NCBI GenBank assembly: GCA_051656645.1
Contig: JBOGCH010000045.1
Location: 1-64,000, forward strand
Length of the DNA stretch: 64,000 nt
Source: JBOGCH01 sp051656645
GTDB lineage: Bacteria > Bacteroidota > Bacteroidia > Bacteroidales > Marinifilaceae
Direction of reading: 5' to 3'
A program made the translations under genes and the position numbers. How positions within the stretch are numbered: position 1 is the first letter of the stretch; the number at the start of each line of letters is the position of its first letter. The notes under the pieces were generated by a model. It was not told the origin of the DNA. It saw only the letters and a list, made by a program, of their open reading frames with translations, and ran no database searches. Shown piece after piece: positions 25,054 to 33,829 of the stretch.

Positions 25054-25671
25054 GCCGTGTTCCTTAAAATATATATCTCTTATTAAAACGGCAAGTAACC
25101 GTTCGGTGGATGTTATTGGGATTTCAAGTTCCTTGGACATGCTAACAATTATTTTATAGTTCTCAGAGCCTGTAATTTGTTTTGTGTCGGTGGAGCAGAT
25201 GTCAATAAAATATTGTTGTAGTTCGTGTGGTTCGGTGGTGGTAATATCCGTTAGGTAAGGTTGTATGCGATCATAACTTTCGGTAATGATCGCATATAGT
25301 CCATAGTCCTGTACAAGTCGGAGGCCGCTTGTTGTTAGGCGTAATAGGTTGTCGGTGCGAGTAAGAACGTCGTTGCTTACTTGTGGAGCTAACGTTGCGG
25401 AGAGAAATGCCATTTGATTGGCAATTTGTTCTAAATAGCCTTCCATGTTTTCCATGCGCTTTTCTATGTGTGTTTGCGAATGGGCTTGTGTTTGTAATGT
25501 TTCCTGATGTTGTGACGGCACCGGCGGTGGTTGGGTAGAATAGCCGGCAGACTTGCGTGCATGGTCGCGTTTAAGTATTGCATCATAGACAATAAACCAT
25601 ATGCCCATAAGGACTACGGCAAGCATCCCAACGGAAAGAAGTATTATTTCAAATATTGCTATGGCTCCCAT
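25039..25671 (-). CDS. Membrane-anchored protein of unknown function
   Basis: 210 aa, no family recognised. One N-terminal transmembrane helix (residues about 5-28) is followed by a Pro/Gln-rich linker (PPPVPSQHQE), a coiled coil at about 70-92 (KRMENMEGYLEQIANQMAFL), and a helical C-terminal domain at about 100-205 that may be cytoplasmic. The C-terminal helices (SMSKELEIPITSTERLLAVLIRDIYF) could be a small winged-helix or helical bundle. It is a single gene with tRNA-Phe copy 2 upstream on the same strand but separated from it by a strong terminator, so it needs its own promoter in a gap of under 70 bp. Confidence 0.62.
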   Translation of the reverse strand: MGAIAIFEIILLSVGMLAVVLMGIWFIVYDAILKRDHARKSAGYSTQPPPVPSQHQETLQTQAHSQTHIEKRMENMEGYLEQIANQMAFLSATLAPQVSNDVLTRTDNLLRLTTSGLRLVQDYGLYAIITESYDRIQPYLTDITTTEPHELQQYFIDICSTDTKQITGSENYKIIVSMSKELEIPITSTERLLAVLIRDIYFKEHGIVVE

Positions 25672-25734
25672 CTCTCTTTGTTTTAGGTGTCCAAGTAGTA
25701 CGGCACGAGACAGGGAGAGTTACCCTATAAATGC

Positions 25735-25767
25735 AAAAAAAGCTTCTCAAAAAGAGAAGCTTTTTTT
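25735..25767. terminator. Terminator of tRNA-Phe copy 2
   Basis: A7-GCTTCTC, loop AAAAA, GAGAAGC-T7. Symmetric, so active in both directions; on the minus strand it follows the tRNA by 4 bp. Confidence 0.9.
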
Positions 25768-25771
25768 GATG

Positions 25772-25844
25772 TGGTATCAGCTGGAATCGAACCAGCGACA
25801 CAAGGATTTTCAGTCCTTTGCTCTACCAACTGAGCTATGACACC
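25772..25844 (-). tRNA. tRNA-Phe (GAA), copy 2
   Basis: Identical over 73 nt to the copy at 17213-17285 (anticodon GAA, discriminator A, no encoded CCA). About 25 bp of upstream sequence is also similar, but the terminators differ, which points to duplication of the tRNA with its promoter. Confidence 0.97.
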
Positions 25845-25866
25845 ATCGTTGTTGTGATTACGGGTA

Positions 25867-25898
25867 CAAAAGTAGTGTTTTTTTTATACGTTCCAAAC
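25867..25898 (-). promoter_or_regulatory. Promoter of tRNA-Phe copy 2
   Basis: Minus strand: -7 TACTTTTG (25867-25874) and -33 TTTG (25895-25898), 20 bp apart. Confidence 0.75.
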
Positions 25899-26050
25899 TT
25901 TAAGGAGATAAAAATACAATAATTTTTAGTTATGATTTACCTTTTTTAGTGCAACTGTCAGAGTGTCAAAATGTTCAGGTGATAATATTATTTAAATAAA
26001 AATGTGACATCGAGAAGCATACAGCAAGGGCGCTTTGTGCTGTCTTTACA

Positions 26051-26163
26051 TTTCATTCACCTTTCATTGTAGTTTCATTGTGGTTTCATTCAGGTATGAC
26101 CACCCAAACCTGAATGAAACCTGAATGAAACCTGAATGAAACCTGAATGAAAGCTGAATGAAA
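26051..26163. repeat. Inverted array of 11-bp iterons, element 1
   Basis: Four left units (TTTCATTCACC, TTTCATTGTAG, TTTCATTGTGG, TTTCATTCAGG), a 14-bp centre (TATGACCACCCAAA, 26095-26108), then five right units (CCTGAATGAAA four times and GCTGAATGAAA). The right units are the reverse complement of the left, so the array can fold into one long hairpin. It lies in the 486-bp gap between tRNA-Phe copy 2 and the outer-membrane barrel gene, where nothing else but promoters is seen. A homologous element in the opposite orientation is at 52011-52112. Confidence 0.92.
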
Positions 26164-26275
26164 CCTTGAGCGGGTGAGGAGCAGATGGGAGCGTGGTGGG
26201 GTGGAAGAGTGAAGTAAATAACGGAGTGAATTATAAAAAATAATATCAAAGAGTTTCTTTTGGTTAATATTGGTA

Positions 26276-26283
26276 TATCTTTG
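26276..26283 (+). promoter_or_regulatory. -7 element before the outer-membrane barrel gene
   Basis: TATCTTTG, 47 bp before the start codon. The -33 region has only a weak TTTC at the right distance. Confidence 0.5.
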
Positions 26284-26330
26284 AACAATTAGCACTGTCC
26301 CTGAGATTCTAGAACAAATAATTACACTTT

Positions 26331-28445
26331 ATGAAGAAATACCTCTTTTTTCTAATTGCCATTTTTATTACAGTAAATGTGCGTGCGCAGCAGGATTCGT
26401 TAGTTGATAGGTATATATTGATGGATGAAGTGTACATAACGGATAAGTATTCGGGCATATCGATTAAGAATGGAGAGGTTGAGGTAGATTTGCAACATTT
26501 TGTAAAAGGTACGGAAGAGAGTGCTTTGGATGTGTTGAAACGTATTCCCGGTATTTTTGTGGACGATGCAAGCAAAACGATTACTTATCATAAATTGCCA
26601 ATTCGGTTTAAGTTAAATGGCATGAATCAAAGTAATGTATATGTATTGTTGCAGAGCATGCCGGCACATTTGCTTAAAACGCTAACGGAGCGTAGAGCGG
26701 AGCTGTGTGGTGAGGAGTTTGATATTAAGAGGCCAATACTGGATATAACCTTAAATAAAAAGCAAATTGAGGGTTATGTTGGCTCTGTAGGCGGTAACTA
26801 CGCACGTACAAAGTTTGATGGAAATAGGTACACCGGGAATGGATATGTGATGTTTATGTATAAGGGGCTGTACATTTCTTTGACTGAAAGTTATAATGCC
26901 GAAACAAAACGAGGAGAAATGAGCTACGACTCAACGTGGCACATAAATGGCGGCAGGTACTACGCCAATGAAACTTTTACGGATATGGATGTGCGTAAGT
27001 GGGGGAATAATATTAACGTGGCTTGGAATACAAAAAATGCGCACCAACTGAGTTTAAACTTTAACTATACGCGCGATGATGATGATCCGTCGTCCCGAAT
27101 AAATAGTTTTGATGCGCAACGGGTACGTACGGAGTATTTACGTGCTAATAATTACTACAGAAATTACTATTCAGGTAATATAACATACCAGACAAATAGA
27201 CAAAAACGAGCGCATACGCTTTTTTCATATAGTTATATAAATAACCAAACAGAAAGCGTGACGGATTATCTTAATCGTTACCAAGATACCGTTGTAAGTT
27301 TTGCACAAAATCAGCGTTTTGTGGGGCAACAGCATTATGGGAATTGGAAATTGGTAGTAAAGGGATTGAATAATAAATTGGTGCTTAATGCAGGTGCTTC
27401 CGTGAATTATGGGGCAACTGATAACTCTATAGGTTATGACAGGCCTAGTACATTATTGCAAACAGATAAAACGGATTATAAGGAACTAAATGTTATGCCC
27501 AATGTGAGTTTAACATATACGATAAGTAAAAAACATTGGCTAACGGCGCGAGTGCGCAGTGAATATACCCGCTTTACGCTTAATGAACAGAATTTTGATG
27601 GAGTAACGGACAATTCATGGCTTGTAATGCCGGATGCAACTTGGGTGTTTAAGCCTTATGCAAATTACAATAGTACCATACGTGTGGCATCGGAGTGGAT
27701 ACGTCCGTCGTATACGCTGTTATCTCCGCGTGTAGAGTATATAACGGATAAGCATTATAAAACGGGTAATAGTGAATTAGAGCCGCAGAAATTGTATCAA
27801 TTTGTGTGGCAGCAAACATTTAAGCAGCAGTTTGTGCTGATATTGGGTATGGACTCCTATAGGGATATATGGAAAGAGGTTTTGTTAAACAGGGGTAACG
27901 ATGTACTTGAGGAAACCAATATGAATGCTATAAATATGTGGGCTGCCAATGTAGAAGCGCAAGTGTCGTTTTCTTTGGCGAACGATAAATTAAACATCAC
28001 TTTGGATGGTTCATACAGTATTGGGCGTGCGTACGATATTCATCCCGAGGTTGAATTACGAAATAGAGAATATGGCTACTCTAAAGTTGGCATTGATATA
28101 GCCTATAATCCTACGGAGGCGCTTTCGTTAACCGCGAGGTGCGATGCTTTTTCAAAAGTCAAAGCGTGCGATGACGATAGAAAAGCGTGGTTGACACATT
28201 CTCTGCGTGCCCAGTATTTGTGCGGAAAAAAGCGCAATGTAACACTTTCCATGGTAATGATGAATCCGTTTAACGATGTATACACGCAACGCCAATCACA
28301 ATATATCAATACCATTATTTATAGAAATAATTATGAGCCACGGTACATTCGTATTGGTTTGAGTTGGCAGTTTAAGGGAGGTAAGGATATGCGCCGTCCG
28401 GTAGCTAGAGAGGATGTTAACCGGGAAATTCAACGTTTTGATTAA
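26331..28445 (+). CDS. TonB-receptor-like outer-membrane beta-barrel protein
   Basis: 704 aa with a signal peptide (residues 1-19, VRAQ). Residues about 30-145 form a short plug-like domain with the ALDVLKRIPGIFVDD block typical of TonB-dependent receptor plugs. The remainder is an antiparallel beta-barrel of alternating aromatic and polar strands ending in IGLSWQF, which resembles the OMP_b-brl_3 group. The carboxypeptidase-like N-terminal domain of SusC proteins is absent, there is no SusD partner, and it is shorter than SusC (about 1000 aa). The substrate is unknown. It is a single gene; the sugar porter 240 bp downstream may be separately transcribed. Confidence 0.82.
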   Translation: MKKYLFFLIAIFITVNVRAQQDSLVDRYILMDEVYITDKYSGISIKNGEVEVDLQHFVKGTEESALDVLKRIPGIFVDDASKTITYHKLPIRFKLNGMNQSNVYVLLQSMPAHLLKTLTERRAELCGEEFDIKRPILDITLNKKQIEGYVGSVGGNYARTKFDGNRYTGNGYVMFMYKGLYISLTESYNAETKRGEMSYDSTWHINGGRYYANETFTDMDVRKWGNNINVAWNTKNAHQLSLNFNYTRDDDDPSSRINSFDAQRVRTEYLRANNYYRNYYSGNITYQTNRQKRAHTLFSYSYINNQTESVTDYLNRYQDTVVSFAQNQRFVGQQHYGNWKLVVKGLNNKLVLNAGASVNYGATDNSIGYDRPSTLLQTDKTDYKELNVMPNVSLTYTISKKHWLTARVRSEYTRFTLNEQNFDGVTDNSWLVMPDATWVFKPYANYNSTIRVASEWIRPSYTLLSPRVEYITDKHYKTGNSELEPQKLYQFVWQQTFKQQFVLILGMDSYRDIWKEVLLNRGNDVLEETNMNAINMWAANVEAQVSFSLANDKLNITLDGSYSIGRAYDIHPEVELRNREYGYSKVGIDIAYNPTEALSLTARCDAFSKVKACDDDRKAWLTHSLRAQYLCGKKRNVTLSMVMMNPFNDVYTQRQSQYINTIIYRNNYEPRYIRIGLSWQFKGGKDMRRPVAREDVNREIQRFD

Positions 28446-28683
28446 CCTTTGGGTTAATTGTTTTTATAATATAGTTGGTCCTTGTAGGGGACAAATATCT
28501 TATATATTGCTCTGTTGTAAAACGTAAGATAGTACATTGATATAGTAAATTTATCTATTTTATACATATTTATTCTATTCTACTTTTGAGATTATAATAA
28601 TAACAATTTCTTGTATGTAACAGGATGTGGTGTTGTTTGTAGGATGAAGTAGGTTACTGATACGGAAAAAATAATGTATAAGT

Positions 28684-30108
28684 ATGAAAGAGTATAATCG
28701 TAAATTTGTCTATTTTATAAGTTTCGTTTCGGCGATGGGTGGTTTGCTTTTTGGGTATGATTGGGTTGTTATAGGCGGTGCAAAACCATTTTATGAGCCA
28801 TTCTTTGGGATAAATAATGAGCCAATACTGCAAGGATGGGCCATGAGTATTGCTTTACTAGGCTGTTTGTTAGGAGCTGTGTTTACAGGTAGAGCAGCAG
28901 ATATATACGGACGCAAAAGATTGCTGCAAGTATCGGCGCTTTTGTTTTTGATATCAGCTTATGCTACGGGAGCTACTTCGTCATTTACGATGTTCTTGAT
29001 GGCACGATTTGTTGGGGGTATTGGCATAGGTATAGCTTCAAATTTGTCGCCTATGTACATTGCGGAGATAGCGCCTGGAAATATACGAGGTAAGTTAGTT
29101 TCAATCAATCAGCTTACTATTGTTGTGGGCATACTTTTAGCACAGATAGTGAATTGGCTTGTCGCTGAATCCGTACCCTCTGGTTTTAGTGCGGAACAAA
29201 TAGTAGCCTCGTGGAATGGACAAGAGGGATGGCGCTTTATGTTTTGGGCTGAAGCCATTCCTGCAGGTGCTTTTTTATTGTTAATACTGTTTATCCCCGA
29301 GAGTCCGCGGTGGTTGTTGTTGAGAGGAGAGAAGGATAAAGCTGCGGCAATCCTAGAACGTATACAAGGTAATTGTAATGATGTTGATGTTGCTATAAAT
29401 CTGGACGTGAAAGTGGAAGATAGTGCGAGAGTTGGTTTAAGTACATTATTTCATGCCAGATATCGAAATGTTTTACTTATAGGAGTTGTGGTAGCTATAT
29501 TTCAGCAGTGGTGTGGGACAAACGTGATATTTAATTATGCACAAGAGATATTCCAGAGCGCTGGCTTTGCACTTAACGATGTCCTTTTTAATATTGTTGT
29601 TACCGGAATAGCTAATCTTTTATTCACGTTTGTGGCAATTTTTACGGTTGACCGTTGGGGCCGCCGTGCGCTAATGCTTACCGGTGCACTTGGTCTTGCC
29701 ATAATTTATTCCATTCTAGGTTTTTGCTATTATTTGGAAGTAAGTGGCATTTTTATGGTTGTTTTAGTTGTAGCGGCAATAGGTTGTTATGCAATGTCCT
29801 TAGGGCCTGTAACGTGGGTGCTTTTATCTGAAATTTTTCCAAATCGAATACGCGGTATCGCAATGGCAGTAGCAACTTTTGCTTTATGGATGGGGTGTTT
29901 TACACTTACTTACAGTTTTCCTTTACTAAATTCTTTTTTGGGTAGTAGTGGCACTTTCTGGATTTATTCAGGAATTTGTATGGCAGGTTTTATGTTTATT
30001 TATAGACAATTACCCGAAACTAAAGGAAAAACTCTCGAAGAGTTAGAGGCAGAGCTCTGTGTCAAAGAGCAGACTACAAAAACGATGAATATAACAAAAT
30101 CAATATAA
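28684..30108 (+). CDS. MFS sugar porter (glucose/xylose type)
   Basis: Twelve-helix major facilitator of the sugar porter family, likely a proton symporter for a hexose or pentose in the inner membrane. 474 aa. Signature blocks are GGLLFGYDWVVIGGA (helix 1), GRAADIYGRKRLL (loop 2-3), PESPRWLLLRG (after helix 6), QQWCGTNVIFNYA (helix 7), DRWGRRALM (loop 8-9) and PETKGKTLEELE at the C-terminus. The gene ends 20 bp before the DUF5107-TPR gene on the same strand, so the two are almost certainly one operon. The transported sugar is probably the product or ligand of that partner. Confidence 0.93.
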   Translation: MKEYNRKFVYFISFVSAMGGLLFGYDWVVIGGAKPFYEPFFGINNEPILQGWAMSIALLGCLLGAVFTGRAADIYGRKRLLQVSALLFLISAYATGATSSFTMFLMARFVGGIGIGIASNLSPMYIAEIAPGNIRGKLVSINQLTIVVGILLAQIVNWLVAESVPSGFSAEQIVASWNGQEGWRFMFWAEAIPAGAFLLLILFIPESPRWLLLRGEKDKAAAILERIQGNCNDVDVAINLDVKVEDSARVGLSTLFHARYRNVLLIGVVVAIFQQWCGTNVIFNYAQEIFQSAGFALNDVLFNIVVTGIANLLFTFVAIFTVDRWGRRALMLTGALGLAIIYSILGFCYYLEVSGIFMVVLVVAAIGCYAMSLGPVTWVLLSEIFPNRIRGIAMAVATFALWMGCFTLTYSFPLLNSFLGSSGTFWIYSGICMAGFMFIYRQLPETKGKTLEELEAELCVKEQTTKTMNITKSI

Positions 30109-30128
30109 AATTATTAATTCAACAGAGT

Positions 30129-33100
30129 ATGGTAAAAGCATGGAGTGAGCAGGTAATTATACCTACTTATGAAACCGGTGTTCCTGAAAAGAATCCGATA
30201 TTTCTTGAAAATAGAGTTTATCAGGGCAGTAGTGGAGTAGTGTATCCTTATCCGGTAATAGAAAGTATTGCGGATGAAAAAACGGATAAAAGCTATAATG
30301 CGGTTTTTCTGGAAAATGAATACATAAAAATAATGATTCTTCCTGAACTTGGAGGAAGAGTGCAAATGGCCTATGATAAGATCAAGGAACGTCACTTTAT
30401 ATATTACAATCAGGTAGTAAAGCCTGCATTGGTGGGCTTGACTGGGCCATGGATATCCGGAGGCATTGAATTTAACTGGCCGCAGCATCACCGGCCAAGT
30501 ACCTTTATGCCTGTAGATTGGTGTATTGAGGAGTTTGAAGATGGAAGCATTACGGTGTGGATGAGTGAGATGGAGAAGATGTTTCATCAAAAGGGAATGG
30601 CTGGTTTTACACTCTATCCGGGCAAAGCCTATTTAGAGATTAAAGGAAAATTATACAATAGAACTTCTGTTCCTCAAACTTTTTTGTGGTGGGCCAATCC
30701 GGCTGTCGCAGTGAATGAACACTATCAGAGTGTGTTTCCACCCGATGTTAATGCGGTATTTGATCATGGAAAGCGTGATGTGTCCTCTTTTCCCATAGCA
30801 ACGGGTACGTACTATAAAGTGGATTATTCTGCGGGTGTAGATATTTCTAATTACAAAAATATTCCTGTACCAACTTCCTATATGGCCATTCAGAGCAAAT
30901 ATAACTTTGTGGGCGGATATGAGAATGATACTCGTGCCGGAGTGTTACATGTAGCAAATCATCATATTTCGCCAGGTAAGAAACAATGGACATGGGGAAA
31001 TGGCGATTTTGGGAAGGCGTGGGATAGAAATTTGACAGATGAAGATGGTCCTTATATTGAATTGATGGCAGGTGTTTATACGGATAATCAACCGGATTTT
31101 TCGTGGCTGCAGCCTTACGAGGAGAAAAGTTTTGTTCAGTATTTTCTTCCTTACAGAGAGTTAGGAATGGTGAAAAATGCGAGTAAGGATTTGTTAATCA
31201 GTGTAGATAAAACAGATGAGTCGGTAGCGACGATAAAGCTTTTTGCAACCTCTAGACAGGAGGTGGTGTTGGTGGTACGTGAAAATGGAAAACCGATTAT
31301 GCACGAACAATTACATATTTCGCCCAAAGAGATTTATGAACAATCTTTGTGTTTAACGGAAGAGTTGAGTAGGTATGAGTTTGTTGTTTTTTCTATGTTA
31401 GGCAAGGAGCTACTAACGTGGAAACCTGAGGATGATGTGGAAAAGTTACTTCCAGAAGCGGCTAAAGCAGCTTCTACCCCGGAGGATACCCAAACGATAG
31501 AGGAGTTGTATTTAACCGGATTACATTTGGAACAATATAGACATGCCACCTACTGTGCTACGGACTATTATTTGGAAGCTTTAAAACGTGAACCATTGGA
31601 TGCGCGCTGTAATAATGCGATGGGGTTGTGGTATTATAGGAAAGGACGTTTTGACTTGGCAGAACCTTATTTACGAACAGCGATAGCTACTTTGACGTCA
31701 CATAATCCGAATCCTTATGACGGGGAACCGTATTATAATCTTGGTTTAGTGCTTAGGATGCGTAATAAATTAGATGAGGCGTACGGTGCATTCTATAAAG
31801 CTTGTTGGAATGCGGCATGGCAAGATGCCGGGTACATGGAGTGTGCGCGCATTTCGTCACTCCAATTACGTTATCAGGATGCATTGCATGAGGTGCAGCA
31901 GTCTTTGATTAGAAACTGGCATAACCATAAGGCTAGGCATTTGAAGAGTATCTTATTGCGTTATGAATTACGTTTACAGGAGGCTTTGAAGTGGATTGAT
32001 GACTCGGTGGTGATTGATCGTTTTAATTTTGGTTGCTTATACGAGCGATATTTATTGACACAAGATTCTAAAGAGTTAGATGCATTTACAATTTTAATGC
32101 GTGGTTGTGCAGAGAACTATGAAACCATTGCACTAGATTATGCCTTTGCCGGATTCTATGAGGAAGCAATTGGAATTTTAAGGTTGGCCGAGCAAGAGGG
32201 ATGTACAACGCCAATGACGTTTTATTATATGGCTTGGTGTATGATGCAAAGCAACCAGCAAGCGGACGAGGTTTGGCATAAGGCAGTTATGCATACACCG
32301 GATGGTTGTTTTCCCAATAGACTTGAAGCGATTGTTGTTCTTGAAGCAATGCAAAAGCAGTATCCGCAGGATGCAAGAGCACCTTATTACTTAGGGAATT
32401 TGTGGTATGATAAAAGACAATATGATTTAGCAATTGCAAGTTGGGAATTAGCAAGGGAGAGGGATGTATGTTTTCCAACGACATGGCGTAATTTAGCGCT
32501 AGCTTATTTTAATAAAAAAGGAGCTGTTGAAGATGGCATTGCATGTTTGGAAAAGGCATTTTTCTTAGAGCCAACAGATGGACGTGTACTGATGGAGCTT
32601 GACCAGTTGTATAAACGAGTTGGTAGTCCACATGATTTCCGTTTGGCTCTATTGGAGAGCTATCCGGAGTTGGTGACAAGTAGAGATGATCTTTACTTGG
32701 AATATATAACGTTGTTAAATCAGATAGGTAACTATGAAAAGGCTATGTATCTTTTGGATCAGCGTCGTTTTCACCCTTGGGAAGGGGGAGAAGGAAAGGT
32801 GCCTACGCAGTACCAGTTTTCGAGAGTTGAGTTGGCAAAGAAAGCTATTGGACAGAAAAAATATAAAGAGGCTATTGGTTTACTGGAGGAGTGTTTAGAA
32901 TATCCCCATCATTTGGGTGAAGGGAAGTTGGCAGGAGCGCAGGATAATGATTTTTACTATTTTCTAGGAGTATCATACCAAGGTATAGGAGATGATGAGA
33001 GAGCGAAATATTATTGGAAATTGGCAACGCAAGGTGATTTACAGCCTGCTGCGGCTATTTTTTATAATGATCAGAAGCCGGATAAATTGTTTTATAAGGG

Positions 33101-33407
33101 GATGGCATTGAGGGAGTTGGGTGAAGAAAGGAGTTCGCAAGAGTGCTTTCGTTGTTTAATGAATTACGGTGCAGAACATTTAAATGACCGTTTTACGATG
33201 GATTATTTTGCAGTCTCCTTGCCTGATTTATTGATATGGGATAGTGATTTAACATTAGCAAATCAGGTTCATTGTAATTATATGATAGCGCTTGGTGCTT
33301 ATGGCGTTAAGGATTATGCTAAAGCTGAATTGGCTTTGAGTGAAGCTGCAGCAAGGGATAATAACCATCAGGGTATAATGTCTTTACAAAGTTATATTAA
33401 TATATAA
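30129..33407 (+). CDS. Cytoplasmic DUF5107 + TPR protein
   Basis: 1092 aa, no signal peptide. Residues about 30-345 are a DUF5107 domain with a galactose-mutarotase-like beta-sandwich appearance (LPELGGRVQMAYDK, WISGGIEFNWPQHHRPSTF, WWANPAVAVNEHYQSVFPPD). Residues about 430-1090 are a long run of TPR-like repeats (for example NAMGLWYYRKGRFDLAEPYL and YYLGNLWYDKRQYDLAIASW). The conserved His, Glu and Asp in the first domain suggest a catalytic pocket acting on a sugar, but I cannot name a reaction. It sits 20 bp behind a sugar porter, so it probably processes or senses the imported sugar. A hairpin ends the operon 8 bp after its stop. Confidence 0.85.
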   Translation: MVKAWSEQVIIPTYETGVPEKNPIFLENRVYQGSSGVVYPYPVIESIADEKTDKSYNAVFLENEYIKIMILPELGGRVQMAYDKIKERHFIYYNQVVKPALVGLTGPWISGGIEFNWPQHHRPSTFMPVDWCIEEFEDGSITVWMSEMEKMFHQKGMAGFTLYPGKAYLEIKGKLYNRTSVPQTFLWWANPAVAVNEHYQSVFPPDVNAVFDHGKRDVSSFPIATGTYYKVDYSAGVDISNYKNIPVPTSYMAIQSKYNFVGGYENDTRAGVLHVANHHISPGKKQWTWGNGDFGKAWDRNLTDEDGPYIELMAGVYTDNQPDFSWLQPYEEKSFVQYFLPYRELGMVKNASKDLLISVDKTDESVATIKLFATSRQEVVLVVRENGKPIMHEQLHISPKEIYEQSLCLTEELSRYEFVVFSMLGKELLTWKPEDDVEKLLPEAAKAASTPEDTQTIEELYLTGLHLEQYRHATYCATDYYLEALKREPLDARCNNAMGLWYYRKGRFDLAEPYLRTAIATLTSHNPNPYDGEPYYNLGLVLRMRNKLDEAYGAFYKACWNAAWQDAGYMECARISSLQLRYQDALHEVQQSLIRNWHNHKARHLKSILLRYELRLQEALKWIDDSVVIDRFNFGCLYERYLLTQDSKELDAFTILMRGCAENYETIALDYAFAGFYEEAIGILRLAEQEGCTTPMTFYYMAWCMMQSNQQADEVWHKAVMHTPDGCFPNRLEAIVVLEAMQKQYPQDARAPYYLGNLWYDKRQYDLAIASWELARERDVCFPTTWRNLALAYFNKKGAVEDGIACLEKAFFLEPTDGRVLMELDQLYKRVGSPHDFRLALLESYPELVTSRDDLYLEYITLLNQIGNYEKAMYLLDQRRFHPWEGGEGKVPTQYQFSRVELAKKAIGQKKYKEAIGLLEECLEYPHHLGEGKLAGAQDNDFYYFLGVSYQGIGDDERAKYYWKLATQGDLQPAAAIFYNDQKPDKLFYKGMALRELGEERSSQECFRCLMNYGAEHLNDRFTMDYFAVSLPDLLIWDSDLTLANQVHCNYMIALGAYGVKDYAKAELALSEAAARDNNHQGIMSLQSYINI

Positions 33408-33414
33408 AGGCTTA

Positions 33415-33455
33415 TTTATGGAGGCTGTCTAATAAGTTTAGGCAGCCTCCATAAA
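33415..33455 (+). terminator. Terminator hairpin of the porter-DUF5107 operon
   Basis: TTTATGGAGGCTG (33415-33427) pairs exactly with 33443-33455, extended by three pairs including one wobble, with a 9-nt loop. There is no strong T-run after the stem. Confidence 0.65.
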
Positions 33456-33829
33456 GGTTTAGATTCGTGATGATACGCTAATGTTGGGGAGTAGTGGGGT
33501 TTAATTAGTTAAAAGCGTAGAAAATAATTGTGTACTAATGAAAAATCTATATATTAGCGCTCAGTGGTGTTGATTTGGGGGGAGAGTGGAAATCCGGAAT
33601 CAGTTTTAGTCCATGTGTTGCATGATGAAAAATCATGTGATAGTCCTTATTTTGTTGAGTTTTTTTATATTCACATAGGTTATATACTTTCTATTGTTTT
33701 TTACTTTCTTTGAATTTAAATCATAAAAAAATAGTCTAAGTATAGGAATCTATGATAAATTTATTTTATATTTGTCAAAATAATAATTGTGGTTTAATAA
33801 TACCTATTACTGTAAAAAGAAGGAATAAT
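33456..33829. other. Upstream region of the GH109 gene
   Basis: About 370 bp with no gene or repeat. A likely -7 element of the GH109 gene (TATATTTG, 33767-33774) lies within it, 56 bp before the chosen start codon. An upstream in-frame ATG at 33752 precedes this box, so translation from it is unlikely. Confidence 0.5.

Noticed and set aside
17213..25844. Integrative element bounded by the two tRNA-Phe copies
   Set aside because: No integrase, phage or conjugation gene lies between them, and the intervening genes (thiL, nrdDG, tRNA-Leu) are housekeeping.
26051..26163. CRISPR array
   Set aside because: Units are only 11 bp, contiguous without unique spacers, and switch orientation at the centre; no cas genes are nearby.
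26064..26295. Two short minus-strand reading frames of repeated FHSGFIQVSFR-like sequence
   Set aside because: They are translations of the 11-bp iterons in different frames, with no start context or homology.
26331..28445. SusC-type transporter of a polysaccharide locus
   Set aside because: Only 704 aa, no carboxypeptidase-like N-terminal domain, no SusD neighbour; called a generic TonB-receptor-like barrel instead.
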